This document shows positions 19,969-28,451 of a stretch of 64,000 bases of DNA, piece by piece. The DNA is from Alphaproteobacteria bacterium (GTDB lineage Bacteria > Pseudomonadota > Alphaproteobacteria > Rhodobacterales > Rhodobacteraceae). Positions within the stretch are counted from its first letter, which is position 1; the number at the start of each line of letters is the position of its first letter. The position numbers and the translations under genes were made by a program. The notes under the pieces are model-generated. The model saw nothing but the letters and a program-made list of their open reading frames with translations, was not told the origin of the DNA and made no database searches. Location of the stretch: positions 1 through 64,000 of the forward strand of contig JAUHZO010000013.1 in assembly GCA_030425925.1 (NCBI GenBank), given 5' to 3'.

Positions 19969-21124
19969 TTTCCGCGTCGTGCTGGCCGATCGCGTGCTGG
20001 AGCATGGATCCATCCGGATCGAAGGTGAAACCATTGCCGAGGTGGTCGAAACCCCGGTGCAAGGCGCCGATCTGGAGGGTCATGGCCTGCTTCTGATGCC
20101 CGGCTTCATCGACATGCATGGCGACATGATCGAACGCGAGGTCGAACCGCGCCCCAACGTGCGCATGCCCATGGAACTGGGCCTGCGCGATCTGGACCGG
20201 CGGCTGAAGACGGCAGGTGTGACTACCGGCTACGCCGCCGTCAGCTTCAACCCCAAAAGCGCCTATGGCCATCTGCGCAGCTACGAGCATTCCAAGGAGA
20301 TGCTGCGCGCGCTGAAGGAAATGCGCGGCATTCTCAAGGTCGACCACCGGGTGCATGCCCGGTTCGAGATCAACTATCCCGGCGCGCTGGAGGTGGTCGA
20401 AGAGCTGATCGCCGACGGCACCGTCGATCTGGTCTCGCTGACCGATCACACGCCGGGGCAGGGGCAGTACCGCGATCTCGAACGGCTGACCGACCGCACG
20501 CAGCAGGAACGCGGCATCACCCGCGAAGAGGCCGAGGCCGCCGTGCAGGCCCGGATCAACGAAAAGCGCGCGCAGGCAGGCGATGTGAAGGCGACGCTGG
20601 AGGCGATCTCGCGCACCTGTGCCGCCCATGGCATCGCGCTGGCCAGCCATGACGACGACACCGTGGAAAAGGTGGCCCTGATGAAGGAACTGGGGGCGAC
20701 GCTCAGCGAATTCCCGGTGACCGAAGAGGCCGCGCGCGCTGCACGCGACGCGGGCATGCCCACCGCCATGGGCGCGCCGAACGCGCTGCGTGGCAAAAGC
20801 TATTCGGGCAATCTGTCGGCGCGGGAGGCGCATGAAAAGGGACTGCTCGACATCCTGGCGGCGGATTATCACCCGTCGGCCATCCTGCCAGCGGTGCTGA
20901 TCCTGGCCGCGACGGATCCCGAAGGGCTGGCCGGGGCCACGCGGCTGGCCACGTCGAACCCCGCGCGCGTGCTGGGGCTGACCGACCGGGGCGAGATCGC
21001 ACCGGGCAAGCGGGCCGATCTGGTCATCGCCGACACCGACGGCGTGGGCCATGTCCGCGCCACGCTGCGCAACGGGCACAAGATATTCTCGGACGGATCG
21101 GTTCTGCTGCGCATGGCTGCCTGA
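19955..21124 (+). CDS. phnM: PhnM, ribose 1-phosphonate 5-triphosphate diphosphatase
   Basis: 389 residues, amidohydrolase superfamily. It releases pyrophosphate from the triphosphate intermediate to give the PhnJ substrate. Metal-binding motifs match E. coli PhnM: PGFIDMHGDMIE, SLTDHTPGQGQY, LASHDDDT, MGAPNALRGKSYSGN and DILAADYHP. It is the last gene of the plus-strand operon and converges on the methyltransferase at 21128. phnN, a DUF1045-type phosphoesterase gene and phnO are absent from the operon. Confidence 0.93.
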   Translation: MWLSDFRVVLADRVLEHGSIRIEGETIAEVVETPVQGADLEGHGLLLMPGFIDMHGDMIEREVEPRPNVRMPMELGLRDLDRRLKTAGVTTGYAAVSFNPKSAYGHLRSYEHSKEMLRALKEMRGILKVDHRVHARFEINYPGALEVVEELIADGTVDLVSLTDHTPGQGQYRDLERLTDRTQQERGITREEAEAAVQARINEKRAQAGDVKATLEAISRTCAAHGIALASHDDDTVEKVALMKELGATLSEFPVTEEAARAARDAGMPTAMGAPNALRGKSYSGNLSAREAHEKGLLDILAADYHPSAILPAVLILAATDPEGLAGATRLATSNPARVLGLTDRGEIAPGKRADLVIADTDGVGHVRATLRNGHKIFSDGSVLLRMAA

Positions 21125-21127
21125 CGC

Positions 21128-21904
21128 CTACGGCCGGCGCTGCACCCATTTCACGGTGGTTTCCCATTCCAGCGTCACCGGGTTGCCACCCATCCGTGCG
21201 CAGATGCCGGACAGATCGTCCAGCACCCGGCGCAGCCCCACACGGCGCACGATGGCCCAGACCGTCGAGCGCGTCAGATAAAGGTCGATCAGCGCGCGGC
21301 AATCGCGCTGGTCCTGCCAGCCATAGGTGCGCGACTTGGCGGACATGAACGCCGGAAGCGCCGCCAGATCACGCACCGACGGTTCCTTGCTGCGCTCGCG
21401 CGCGCGGTAATTGGCGATCTCGAACGAGTTCTCGGCAATGTAGGCGTCGAACGCCTCGATCACCGGCCCGGGCTTGCGGCGGTTGCGCATCAGCGCCAGC
21501 ACGCCGTGCGGCGCCAGCACCCGGGCGGCCTCGTCAAAGAACTGGTCGCGGTCGAACCAGTGAAAGGCGGTGCAGGCGATCAGCATGCCGGCGCTGGCAT
21601 CGGGCAGCGGGATCGATTCGGCACAGGCGTCGATCACCTGCACCCCGGCGTTCTGGGCAAACTCGCGCGTCAGGACGCGGCGCATGTCCTTGCCGGGTTC
21701 GCTGGCAATCACCAGCCAGTCCGGGGACAGCGCCTCGCGCAGACCGCGGGTGGAATTGCCGGTGCCCGCCCCGATGTCCACCGCGATCCGCTTGTCGCTG
21801 TGACAGGCGGCGACCAGATCGGCATAGGCCTCCGCCGGATAGCCGGGGCGATGCACGGCATAGGTTTCGGCCAACCCCTCGAAGCGATCGGCGTTCTCGC
21901 GCAT
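21128..21904 (-). CDS. Class I SAM-dependent methyltransferase (last gene of phnD2 operon)
   Basis: 258 residues from ATG 21904, one base after the phnM2 stop. Rossmann SAM motif AVDIGAGTGNST, acidic EPGKDM, motif CAESIPLPDASAGMLIACTAFHWFD and a VLAPHGVLALM strand place it in the Methyltransf_11/UbiE-like group; the FHWFD motif is typical of small-molecule or putative polyketide/quinone methyltransferases. The substrate is unknown. Its position as the sixth cistron of a phosphonate-type operon suggests it modifies the imported compound or a metabolite of it, but that is inference. Confidence 0.85.
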   Translation of the reverse strand: MRENADRFEGLAETYAVHRPGYPAEAYADLVAACHSDKRIAVDIGAGTGNSTRGLREALSPDWLVIASEPGKDMRRVLTREFAQNAGVQVIDACAESIPLPDASAGMLIACTAFHWFDRDQFFDEAARVLAPHGVLALMRNRRKPGPVIEAFDAYIAENSFEIANYRARERSKEPSVRDLAALPAFMSAKSRTYGWQDQRDCRALIDLYLTRSTVWAIVRRVGLRRVLDDLSGICARMGGNPVTLEWETTVKWVQRRP

Positions 21905-21905
21905 C

Positions 21906-23123
21906 TCAGATCCCGAAACTCCGCGCAGCATGGGCCACGCGGCCATGGCACAGTGTCAGCACCGGCGCGGGAGGCTGCCCTTCGGGCCAGTCCAGCAGCA
22001 CCAGGTCTGCGCGCTGTCCCGGGGCGATGCGGCCGCGATCGGCAAGGCCCGAGGCCTCGGCCGGGTTCTGCGCCACAAGCTTCCACAGCGCGGGCAGGGG
22101 CGCGATCCGGTCGGACAGAAGGCGGGCGACGGCAGAGAGCATGGCGGGATAATAGTAGTCCGAGGCGAGGATATCGCAAAGCCCCCGGGCCACCATGTCC
22201 GCCGCGCCGGGAGAGCCGATATGGCTGCCGCCGCGGACCGCGTTGGGCGCGCCGTAGACGATCCAGTCACCGGCGGTGCGCGCCGCTTCTGCCACCGGCA
22301 CGTTCATCGGAAACTCGCTGATCCGTGCGCCCAGATTCCGGTAGAAATCCCGTGTCTCGGTCTGCGTATCGTCATGGCTCAGCATCGGCGCGGCGGCGGC
22401 GCGGCCCTGTTCGGCCACAGTCTCGATGGCAGCGCGCACCTTGCCGCGTTGTGCCCAGCGGTCGCGCAGCAGGCCGGCGAATTCGGCCGGTGTGACGCCC
22501 GACCGCTTGGCGCGGCCCTCCATCGCCTTTTCAAAGCGCGGCCCTTCGAAATCGCAGACCGGGTAGGTCTCCACCAGGTCGAAGGGACGATCCTGAAGCC
22601 GGATATCGGGATGCAGCATCGCCATGGTGGTATGGTCGTTGAACGCGATGGAGGGTGTCAGCGCTGCGCCCAGCGCCTTTTCGATCAGCGGTGCCGCCTC
22701 GAAGCAGAACGTCTCCCAACGCAGCTGCACGCGGTTTTCCACCGCCAGCCGTGGCTCCAGCGCGGCGATGGTCTCGATCAGGTCCTCGCCCCGCGCGACC
22801 GAGCGCAGCCCGGGTTCCCAGCTGATGGTCAGCGCGTGATAGGCGGTGGCGATACCGTTTCCGGCAAGTTGACGGTCTGTTTCCAGTGCGGCGACATCCA
22901 GCGGAAAGAACACGCCCGGGCGCGGCATCATCTGCCGTTCGAACGCGTCGCCATGGATGTCCACCAGTGCGGGAGCCAGCATCAGCCCGCGCGCATCAAC
23001 CGTTTGCGCGCCGTCGCGCGGCCCGTCCAGCGCGGTGATGCGCCCGTCCTCGACCCGCACCGCCACCGGTGCGATGCGATCCTCCAGGACGACATCGGCA
23101 CCTTCGATGACAAAGGCGGTCAT
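21906..23123 (-). CDS. Second PhnM-like amidohydrolase (divergent paralogue)
   Basis: 405 residues from ATG 23121-23123, which overlaps the previous stop as ATGA; the upstream extension lacks family similarity. Amidohydrolase fold with metal motifs VDIHGDAFER, LSHDDTQT, YGAPNAVRGGSH and DILASDYYYP shared with PhnM. The loop that reads DHSPGQ in PhnM is replaced by NDHTTMAMLHPD, so substrate contacts probably differ from the authentic PhnM at 19955. It acts in the cytosol. It could hydrolyse another phosphonate ester or triphosphate, or be a redundant PhnM. Confidence 0.85.
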   Translation of the reverse strand: MTAFVIEGADVVLEDRIAPVAVRVEDGRITALDGPRDGAQTVDARGLMLAPALVDIHGDAFERQMMPRPGVFFPLDVAALETDRQLAGNGIATAYHALTISWEPGLRSVARGEDLIETIAALEPRLAVENRVQLRWETFCFEAAPLIEKALGAALTPSIAFNDHTTMAMLHPDIRLQDRPFDLVETYPVCDFEGPRFEKAMEGRAKRSGVTPAEFAGLLRDRWAQRGKVRAAIETVAEQGRAAAAPMLSHDDTQTETRDFYRNLGARISEFPMNVPVAEAARTAGDWIVYGAPNAVRGGSHIGSPGAADMVARGLCDILASDYYYPAMLSAVARLLSDRIAPLPALWKLVAQNPAEASGLADRGRIAPGQRADLVLLDWPEGQPPAPVLTLCHGRVAHAARSFGI

Positions 23124-23773
23124 GCCCGGCGCTCCATCAGCAGGTGCCAATGCCACGATCCGGGGGTTTCGTGTTCGCGATCCTCCAGCGTCCACGGCTC
23201 GAATCCGTCGAACAGGGCCAGCAGGTCGGCGGCATCGCAGAAGTAGTGCGGGTGCCGCTTGTCGCCATCGGCCTCGAACACCCAGGTGTTGCGCGAAATC
23301 TCGCGCCCTTCGTATTTCGCGCATTCCACCGGCACCCGGCGGGCCGACAGCATCGTGCCCATAAAGGTGCCGCCGGGCACCAGCACGCGCGAGATTTCGG
23401 CGATGGCGCGCCGGACGATCTCTTCGTCGCCGTGATAGATCACGTTCCAGCTGAGCACATGGTCGAACGCGCCGTCGGCAAAGGGCAGGTCGGTCATCGG
23501 CGCCTGCACCGTCTCGATCGCAAGATCACCGGCCGCTTCGCGCAGCGCGGCGATGCCATCGGGCGCGGCGTCCAGCCCGGTGACGTCATGGCCCATCGCG
23601 GCCAGCGCCACGGCGTGCCGTCCGACACCGCAGCCCAGGTCCAGCACCCGCGCGCCCGGCGCCATTGTCCGGCCCCAGGCGATCACGTCGGCTTCGGCTT
23701 GCGCCCATTTGCTGTCGGGCGTGATTCCGGCCCATTCTGCGTTCCAGTGTTCGTGTGCGGTGTCTGTCTTCAT
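23120..23773 (-). CDS. Class I SAM-dependent methyltransferase (fourth gene of phnD2 operon)
   Basis: 217 residues. Motif I VLDLGCGVGRHAVALA, the acidic loop GLDAAP, then PFADGAFDHVLSWNVIYH and VLVPGGTFMGTM. It resembles TehB/thiopurine-type small-molecule methyltransferases. The sequence ends with WHWHLLMERRA, suggesting a compact single domain. Start overlaps the permease stop (ATGA) and stop overlaps phnM2 (ATGA). Substrate unknown; not related in detail to the other methyltransferase of this operon. Confidence 0.85.
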   Translation of the reverse strand: MKTDTAHEHWNAEWAGITPDSKWAQAEADVIAWGRTMAPGARVLDLGCGVGRHAVALAAMGHDVTGLDAAPDGIAALREAAGDLAIETVQAPMTDLPFADGAFDHVLSWNVIYHGDEEIVRRAIAEISRVLVPGGTFMGTMLSARRVPVECAKYEGREISRNTWVFEADGDKRHPHYFCDAADLLALFDGFEPWTLEDREHETPGSWHWHLLMERRA

Positions 23774-24636
23774 CTGTCCGTTCCGATGATGCGGCTGCGC
23801 AGCAGCGCGCCGAGTTGTTCCACGGCGATCACCACGACGGCAATCATCAGGATCACCGTGAGCGCCGTGGGATAGTCGAAGAGGTCAAAGCCAACCTTCA
23901 GTTCGATCCCGATCCCGCCGGCCCCCACAAGCCCCAGGATGGTGGAGGAGCGCACGGCCTTTTCCAGCCCGAAGAGCGAGGTCGAGATAAAGCCCGGCAT
24001 GGCCGCGGGGATCACCGCGCAGGCAGCGATGTCGATACGCCGGGCCCCGGTGGCGGTCAGCGCCTCCGATGGCCCCTGGTCGACGGCCTCCATGTCGTCG
24101 GCGAAGAAACGGGCGCAAAAGCCCAGCGTGTCCATCAGGATCGCAAGCATCCCCGCAAACGGTCCAAGACCCACGGCCACGACAAAGACCAGCGCCCAGG
24201 CGAGGTCGGGCACCGCACGGATAAAGCCCAGCACCATCCGCGTCACCATCGTCACCCAGTGCGGCACCAGCAAACCGCGGGTGGCCAGCAGGGCGACGGG
24301 CACCGACAGCACCACGCCCAGCGCCGCGCCGGCAATGGCGATCTGCAGGGTTTCCACCATCTTCCAGCCCAGCCGCGCCAGCGAATCGGTGGCGGGCGGC
24401 CAGGCACGCGACAGGAAATCCGCCATGCGGGGGCCGGATCGGGCGATCTTTTCGGCAGACCAGCCCGCCCCGTCCAGCGCCCAGACCAGGATCACCGCGC
24501 CCAGCGCATAGCCCAGAAAGGCCAGCGCCGAGGGGCGTTCGAAACGGGCCGGTGTGGTGCCTGCGGTCATGTCGTGGTCTCCTCTGGCCGGTCCGGACGT
24601 GTCATCGGGCGGGGCCAGCCTGCGCGCGCGGGTCAT
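23770..24636 (-). CDS. phnE: PhnE-type ABC permease (phosphonate-family transporter 2)
   Basis: 288 residues, about six membrane helices. Permease loop EALTATGARRIDIAACAVIPAAMPGFI and the conserved GLVGAGGIGIELK end are PhnE-family features. It is a single permease, unlike the pair phnE1-phnE2 at 28452-30379. ATG 24636 overlaps the phnC2 stop; an internal ATG at 24570 is possible. It works with the ATPase and binding protein encoded upstream. Confidence 0.9.
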   Translation of the reverse strand: MTRARRLAPPDDTSGPARGDHDMTAGTTPARFERPSALAFLGYALGAVILVWALDGAGWSAEKIARSGPRMADFLSRAWPPATDSLARLGWKMVETLQIAIAGAALGVVLSVPVALLATRGLLVPHWVTMVTRMVLGFIRAVPDLAWALVFVVAVGLGPFAGMLAILMDTLGFCARFFADDMEAVDQGPSEALTATGARRIDIAACAVIPAAMPGFISTSLFGLEKAVRSSTILGLVGAGGIGIELKVGFDLFDYPTALTVILMIAVVVIAVEQLGALLRSRIIGTDR

Positions 24637-25424
24637 CCGTAAAGACCCGCCAGATCGCGGCTGGACAGCCCGGCGGTGGCGGCGTCGATATCCAGCCGTC
24701 CCTGCGCCAGACCCAGCACGCGTTCGCCATATCGCAGCGCGTGATCGACATTGTGCGAGGTGAAGATCACCGTCACGCCTTCGGCGCGCACAAGGTCAAA
24801 GAACATCTCCATCACCTCTTCGCCGGCGGCCGGGTCCAGCGAGGCGGTGGGTTCGTCGGCCACCAGAAAGCGTGGCTTGCAGACCAGTGCGCGGGCGATG
24901 GCGACGCGCTGGCTTTGCCCGCCCGAAAGCCCGTCGGCACGGCGCAGCGCCAGGTGCGGCAGCCCGACCTTGTCCAGTGCGGCCATGGCGGCGTCGCGCG
25001 CCTCTGCCGGGGCCAGCATGTGGGTCCAGTAGCGCGGCCCGGAGCCGCGGCCCAGCAATCCGTGCAGCACGTTCGACAGCACCGTCAGCCGTGGCACCAG
25101 ATTGTGTTTCTGCGCCACCAGCCCGGTCTGCGACCGGAGCGTCCGGCGCGCGCGCCTGGACAGCGTGGCGGTGTCGTGGCCCAGAAGCTCTACCCGACCG
25201 CCCTCGAACGGGCTGAGCCCGAGGCAGCAGCGCAGCAGCGTCGACTTGCCGGTGCCGTTTGCCCCGACCAGCGCCACGCAGGCGCCGCGGGCGATGTCAA
25301 AGGACAGGTCTCGAAAGACCGGTTCGGCCTGACCAAAGGACTTGGTCAGGCCGCGCACTGTCAGGTCCGCTGGCGGGGTGGCCGCGTGGGCGGCCACCTG
25401 CGTTTCCAGCGCCGTGTCCATCAT
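24633..25424 (-). CDS. phnC: PhnC-type ABC ATPase (phosphonate-family transporter 2)
   Basis: 263 residues. Walker A VGANGTGKSTLL, signature [15 protein letters not shown], Walker B FLVADEPTASLDP and H-loop FTSHNVDHAL. The AQKHNLVPRLTVLSNVLHGLLGR segment is typical of PhnC. It overlaps the binding-protein gene and the permease gene by 4 bp each. Confidence 0.9.
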   Translation of the reverse strand: MMDTALETQVAAHAATPPADLTVRGLTKSFGQAEPVFRDLSFDIARGACVALVGANGTGKSTLLRCCLGLSPFEGGRVELLGHDTATLSRRARRTLRSQTGLVAQKHNLVPRLTVLSNVLHGLLGRGSGPRYWTHMLAPAEARDAAMAALDKVGLPHLALRRADGLSGGQSQRVAIARALVCKPRFLVADEPTASLDPAAGEEVMEMFFDLVRAEGVTVIFTSHNVDHALRYGERVLGLAQGRLDIDAATAGLSSRDLAGLYG

Positions 25425-26290
25425 TCGTCGATGAACTTGTCGAACTGCGGGTAACCCGCGGTGGTGTACATCGAGCGCACGTAGTCATAGGCGCTGTCCT
25501 CGATGGCCACCAGGTCCATGCCGGTGTACTTGTCGTTCTCTTCGTGCGCGATGATGCCCGAGATCACGGCGTCCTTGTTGGCCAGGATCGCGTCGCGCAC
25601 CTTGGCCGCGGCTTCGGCCGGAACGTGGCTGCCCACCATCATCATGTCGTTGGGCAGGTCGCCCGACCGCGCGATGATGCGGAAGAAGCCGTTGGGCACC
25701 GAGGTGTCGTCGTTGCGGGTGCCGATCCACGAATTGTGGTTGTAGCCGATGGCTGCGACGTCACCGGCCTTGAGCGCTTCGTGCATGATGTTGCGCGAGG
25801 TGTGCACGATCTCGCCCAAGTCGTCCTTGGTCACACCTAGATCGGCCATCAGCTGCAGCGGGCACAGGTGACCCGAGGTCGAGCCGATATCCGACAGCGC
25901 CACTTTCTGGCCCTTGAGCTGGGCGACCGAGGTGATGCCGCTGTCGGCGCGGGTCACGACGGCGCAGAAATAGTCCGGACGGCCCAGGCCGATCAGCGGG
26001 GTGGCGTCGGTCAGCTTGTTGATGACGACATATTCGGCCGGGCCGGAGATGACGAAATCCACGGTCTCGCCGCGCAGCGCTTCGGCGGCGGCGGTGCGCG
26101 AGTTCACCGGGAAGAACTCGAAGGTCTCGCCGGTCACGCTTTCCAGCGCTTCCTTGAACGGGCCCCATTCGAGCTGCAGGCGCTCGAGGCCTTCCACGTC
26201 GGTCACGGCAAGGTTCCAGGTTTCGGCAAAGGCGGCGGTGGCCATTGCGGCACCGGCGGCGGCGGAAAGAAGAAGGGTCTTGAGGGTCAT
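25421..26290 (-). CDS. phnD: PhnD-type periplasmic binding protein (phosphonate-family transporter 2)
   Basis: 289 residues from ATG 26290, where a signal peptide MTLKTLLLSAAAGAAMATAAFAE begins; the longer upstream frame is unlikely. Phosphonate-binding-protein family: ETVDFVISGPAEYVV, SDIGSTSGHLCPLQLM (the anion-binding S-T-S) and HEALKAGDVAAIG. The binding-site sequence differs from the other PhnD at 27445 (GPAEY rather than GSSSY), so the ligand may differ. First gene of a six-gene coupled operon behind the Pho array. Confidence 0.9.
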   Translation of the reverse strand: MTLKTLLLSAAAGAAMATAAFAETWNLAVTDVEGLERLQLEWGPFKEALESVTGETFEFFPVNSRTAAAEALRGETVDFVISGPAEYVVINKLTDATPLIGLGRPDYFCAVVTRADSGITSVAQLKGQKVALSDIGSTSGHLCPLQLMADLGVTKDDLGEIVHTSRNIMHEALKAGDVAAIGYNHNSWIGTRNDDTSVPNGFFRIIARSGDLPNDMMMVGSHVPAEAAAKVRDAILANKDAVISGIIAHEENDKYTGMDLVAIEDSAYDYVRSMYTTAGYPQFDKFIDE

Positions 26291-26602
26291 GGCAGCAACT
26301 CCCATCGGGTTTGGCGGAAAGGTCCGGATGACTGGTAGCGCGCCGACATGACCGCCGAATTGCGGTAAGATGACGGTTTCGTCGTGCTTTGATGTCAAAG
26401 CGATGACAGCCCCGGCACTGACCCCGGAAAGGCTGTTGCCGCGCGGTACCGACAAAAACGCAGGCAGGTGAGGCCGCGGGTTCCAACCCGTTGAAAGCAA
26501 AGAACCGGGATCCGCGAATGTCACGAAAGCGATTCAATCCGGCAACGCAATCTTCAAGCATCCGTCGAACGCCTGTCATGGATCGCAGGCAGTGCGGCGG
26601 CC
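26291..26602. other. Divergent regulatory gap between phnD2 and phnC1
   Basis: 312 bp without a supported gene. The left half holds the Pho half-site array of the minus-strand operon. A lone CTGTCAT at 26573-26579, with a poor partner CCGTCGA 11 bp upstream, could serve phnC1 but lies only 23 bp before its start. No other structure was seen. Confidence 0.5.
26348..26409 (-). promoter_or_regulatory. Array of 11-bp-phased Pho half-sites upstream of phnD2
   Basis: On the minus strand CTGTCAT (26403-26409), TTGACAT (26392-26398), CCGTCAT (26370-26376) and CGGTCAT (26348-26354) all fall on one 11-bp register; the registers at 26381 and 26359 are degenerate. The best pair, CTGTCAT-cgct-TTGACAT, is a near-consensus Pho box. 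The array ends 57 bp before the phnD2 start. Confidence 0.7.
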
Positions 26603-27409
26603 ATGGAACATGCATCGCTGCGTCTTGAGAATCTCACCCGCGTCTTTGGCCAGACAACGGCCGTGGACCGCGTTTCGCTGGATATTGCACCGGGACAGTT
26701 CGTCGGCGTGATCGGCCGTTCGGGCGCGGGCAAGTCCACCCTGCTGCGCCTGATCAACCGGCTGATCGACCCGACGGACGGCAAGGTCACGTTCGGCGAC
26801 ACGGATGTCACCACGCTGAAAGGGCGCGCGCTGCGCGAATGGCGCCGCGATTGCGCGATGATCTTTCAGCAATTCAACCTGGTCGAACGGCTCGACGTGC
26901 TGACCAACGTGCTGGTGGGCCGTCTGGCCGGTCGCGGGTTCCTGTCCTCGATGGCGATGCAGTTCTCGGATGAAGAACGCACGATGGCCATTCAGGCGCT
27001 GGACCGGCTTGACCTTGTACCGCAGGCGCTGCAGCGCGCCGGCACCCTGTCTGGCGGCCAGCAGCAGCGCGTGGCGATTGCGCGTGCGCTGGTGCAAAAC
27101 CCGCGGATCATGCTGGCGGACGAACCGATCGCCTCGCTCGACCCGGGCAACGCCACCCGCGTGATGGAAGCGCTGCGCACCATCAACAAAGAAGACGGGC
27201 TGACCGTTCTGGTCAACCTGCACACGCTCGATACCGCCCGCGAGTATTGCGACCGCATCGTAGCGATGCGCGCGGGCAGGGTGATGTTTGACGGCACCGC
27301 AGTACAACTGACCGATGACGTGGTGCGCGACATCTACGGCTCGGAAGGGCTTGAAGAATTCAACGAAGCGGTGACGTCGACCGCCGCGCGCGTGCGCGAA
27401 ACCGCCTGA
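26603..27409 (+). CDS. phnC: PhnC, phosphonate ABC transporter ATPase
   Basis: 268 residues. Walker [19 protein letters not shown], signature [15 protein letters not shown], Walker [35 protein letters not shown] is the standard PhnC segment. First gene of phnC-phnD-phnE1-phnE2, divergent from the second importer operon. Powers uptake of phosphonates across the inner membrane. Confidence 0.94.
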   Translation: MEHASLRLENLTRVFGQTTAVDRVSLDIAPGQFVGVIGRSGAGKSTLLRLINRLIDPTDGKVTFGDTDVTTLKGRALREWRRDCAMIFQQFNLVERLDVLTNVLVGRLAGRGFLSSMAMQFSDEERTMAIQALDRLDLVPQALQRAGTLSGGQQQRVAIARALVQNPRIMLADEPIASLDPGNATRVMEALRTINKEDGLTVLVNLHTLDTAREYCDRIVAMRAGRVMFDGTAVQLTDDVVRDIYGSEGLEEFNEAVTSTAARVRETA

Positions 27410-27444
27410 GACCACTCAAACCAGCAACCAAGGGGGATACCCAC

Positions 27445-28356
27445 ATGAAAATGCTGCTCACCACCGCGCTTGTCGCACTGACCGCCACGTCGGCCCTGGC
27501 CGACTGGCGCGCCGATTACCCCGTCATCCGTATGGGCGTTCTGTCGGGCGAAAACGAAGCCGACCGTCTGGCCCGCTACGAGCCGTTCCGCCAGTACCTG
27601 ACCGAGAAGCTGGGCGTCGAAGTCGAGATCTTCACCGCCGGTTCGTATGACGGTGTGGTGCAGGCGATGGCCGGCGACCAGATCGAATTCGCGCGCTTCG
27701 GCTCCTCCTCCTACGCCGCGGCCTACACCGCGACCGACGGCAAGGTCGTTCCGCTGCTGACCTCGATCACCAAGTCGGGCAACACCGGCTACATCTCGAC
27801 CATCAACGTGCGCTGCGACAGCGGCCTGGAAAGCATCGACGATCTCGAAGGTCTGGTTCTGGCCTTCGCCGACCCCGACTCCACCTCGGGCTACGCCGTG
27901 CCTTACTACAACCTGGTTGCTCAGGGCTACGAGCCGACCGAGTTCTTTGAAAACGTTCCGTTCTCGGGTTCGCACGAAGCCGGCATCCTGGGTGTGATCG
28001 AAGGCACCTACGACGCTGCCGCCACCTGGGCCGACACGCCGGAAATCGGCAACTGGACCCGCATGGAAGACAAGGGCATGATCGAGAAGGGTGCGATCTG
28101 CACCATCTGGTCCTCGCCGGAAATCACCAACGGCCCGATCACCACCCGCAACAACCTGCCCCAGGAACTGGTTGACGCGTTTGTTGAAGCTCAGATCGCC
28201 TTCCCGGAAGAAGAGCCCGAGATGTATCGCGAACTGACCGGCATCACCGGCGACGAAGCCGACCCGGATGTGGGCTATGTCCGCGTCGACCACGACCGCT
28301 ACCAGTGGATCGTCGACATGCGCGCCTGGCTGCGTGAACAGCGCCGCGGCAGCTAA
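27445..28356 (+). CDS. phnD: PhnD, phosphonate periplasmic binding protein
   Basis: 303 residues, signal peptide MKMLLTTALVALTATSALA. Mature protein begins with DWRADYPVIRMGVLSGEN. Binding-site elements of the PhnD family: GSYDGVVQAMAG, FARFGSSSYAAAY, DPDSTSGYAVPYY (phosphonate-binding S-T-S), GSHEAG and TWADTPE. AAGGGGGA lies upstream of the ATG. Codon use is unusually strongly biased (many GGC, CTG, ACC), fitting high expression. Confidence 0.94.
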   Translation: MKMLLTTALVALTATSALADWRADYPVIRMGVLSGENEADRLARYEPFRQYLTEKLGVEVEIFTAGSYDGVVQAMAGDQIEFARFGSSSYAAAYTATDGKVVPLLTSITKSGNTGYISTINVRCDSGLESIDDLEGLVLAFADPDSTSGYAVPYYNLVAQGYEPTEFFENVPFSGSHEAGILGVIEGTYDAAATWADTPEIGNWTRMEDKGMIEKGAICTIWSSPEITNGPITTRNNLPQELVDAFVEAQIAFPEEEPEMYRELTGITGDEADPDVGYVRVDHDRYQWIVDMRAWLREQRRGS

Positions 28357-28370
28357 GCCCCGCTGACCTC

Positions 28371-28405
28371 GGGAGCGGCCCCTGCGGGCCGCTCCCTTTC
28401 CTTTT
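28371..28405 (+). terminator. Attenuating hairpin between phnD and phnE1
   Basis: GGGAGCGGCCC-ctgc-GGGCCGCTCCC (11-bp perfect stem, 28371-28396) followed by TTTCCTTTT. It sits in the 95-bp gap after the binding-protein gene, where partial termination or 3'-end protection commonly keeps the binding protein in excess over the permeases. Confidence 0.75.
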
Positions 28406-28451
28406 GCGCGCGCCTTGTGCCGCGCGCCCGTCCGACGACCGGAGCAGACCC

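Noticed and set aside
26562-26579. Pho box for phnC1
   Set aside because: Only one good half-site, its partner matches poorly, and it lies too close to the start to hold a normal promoter.
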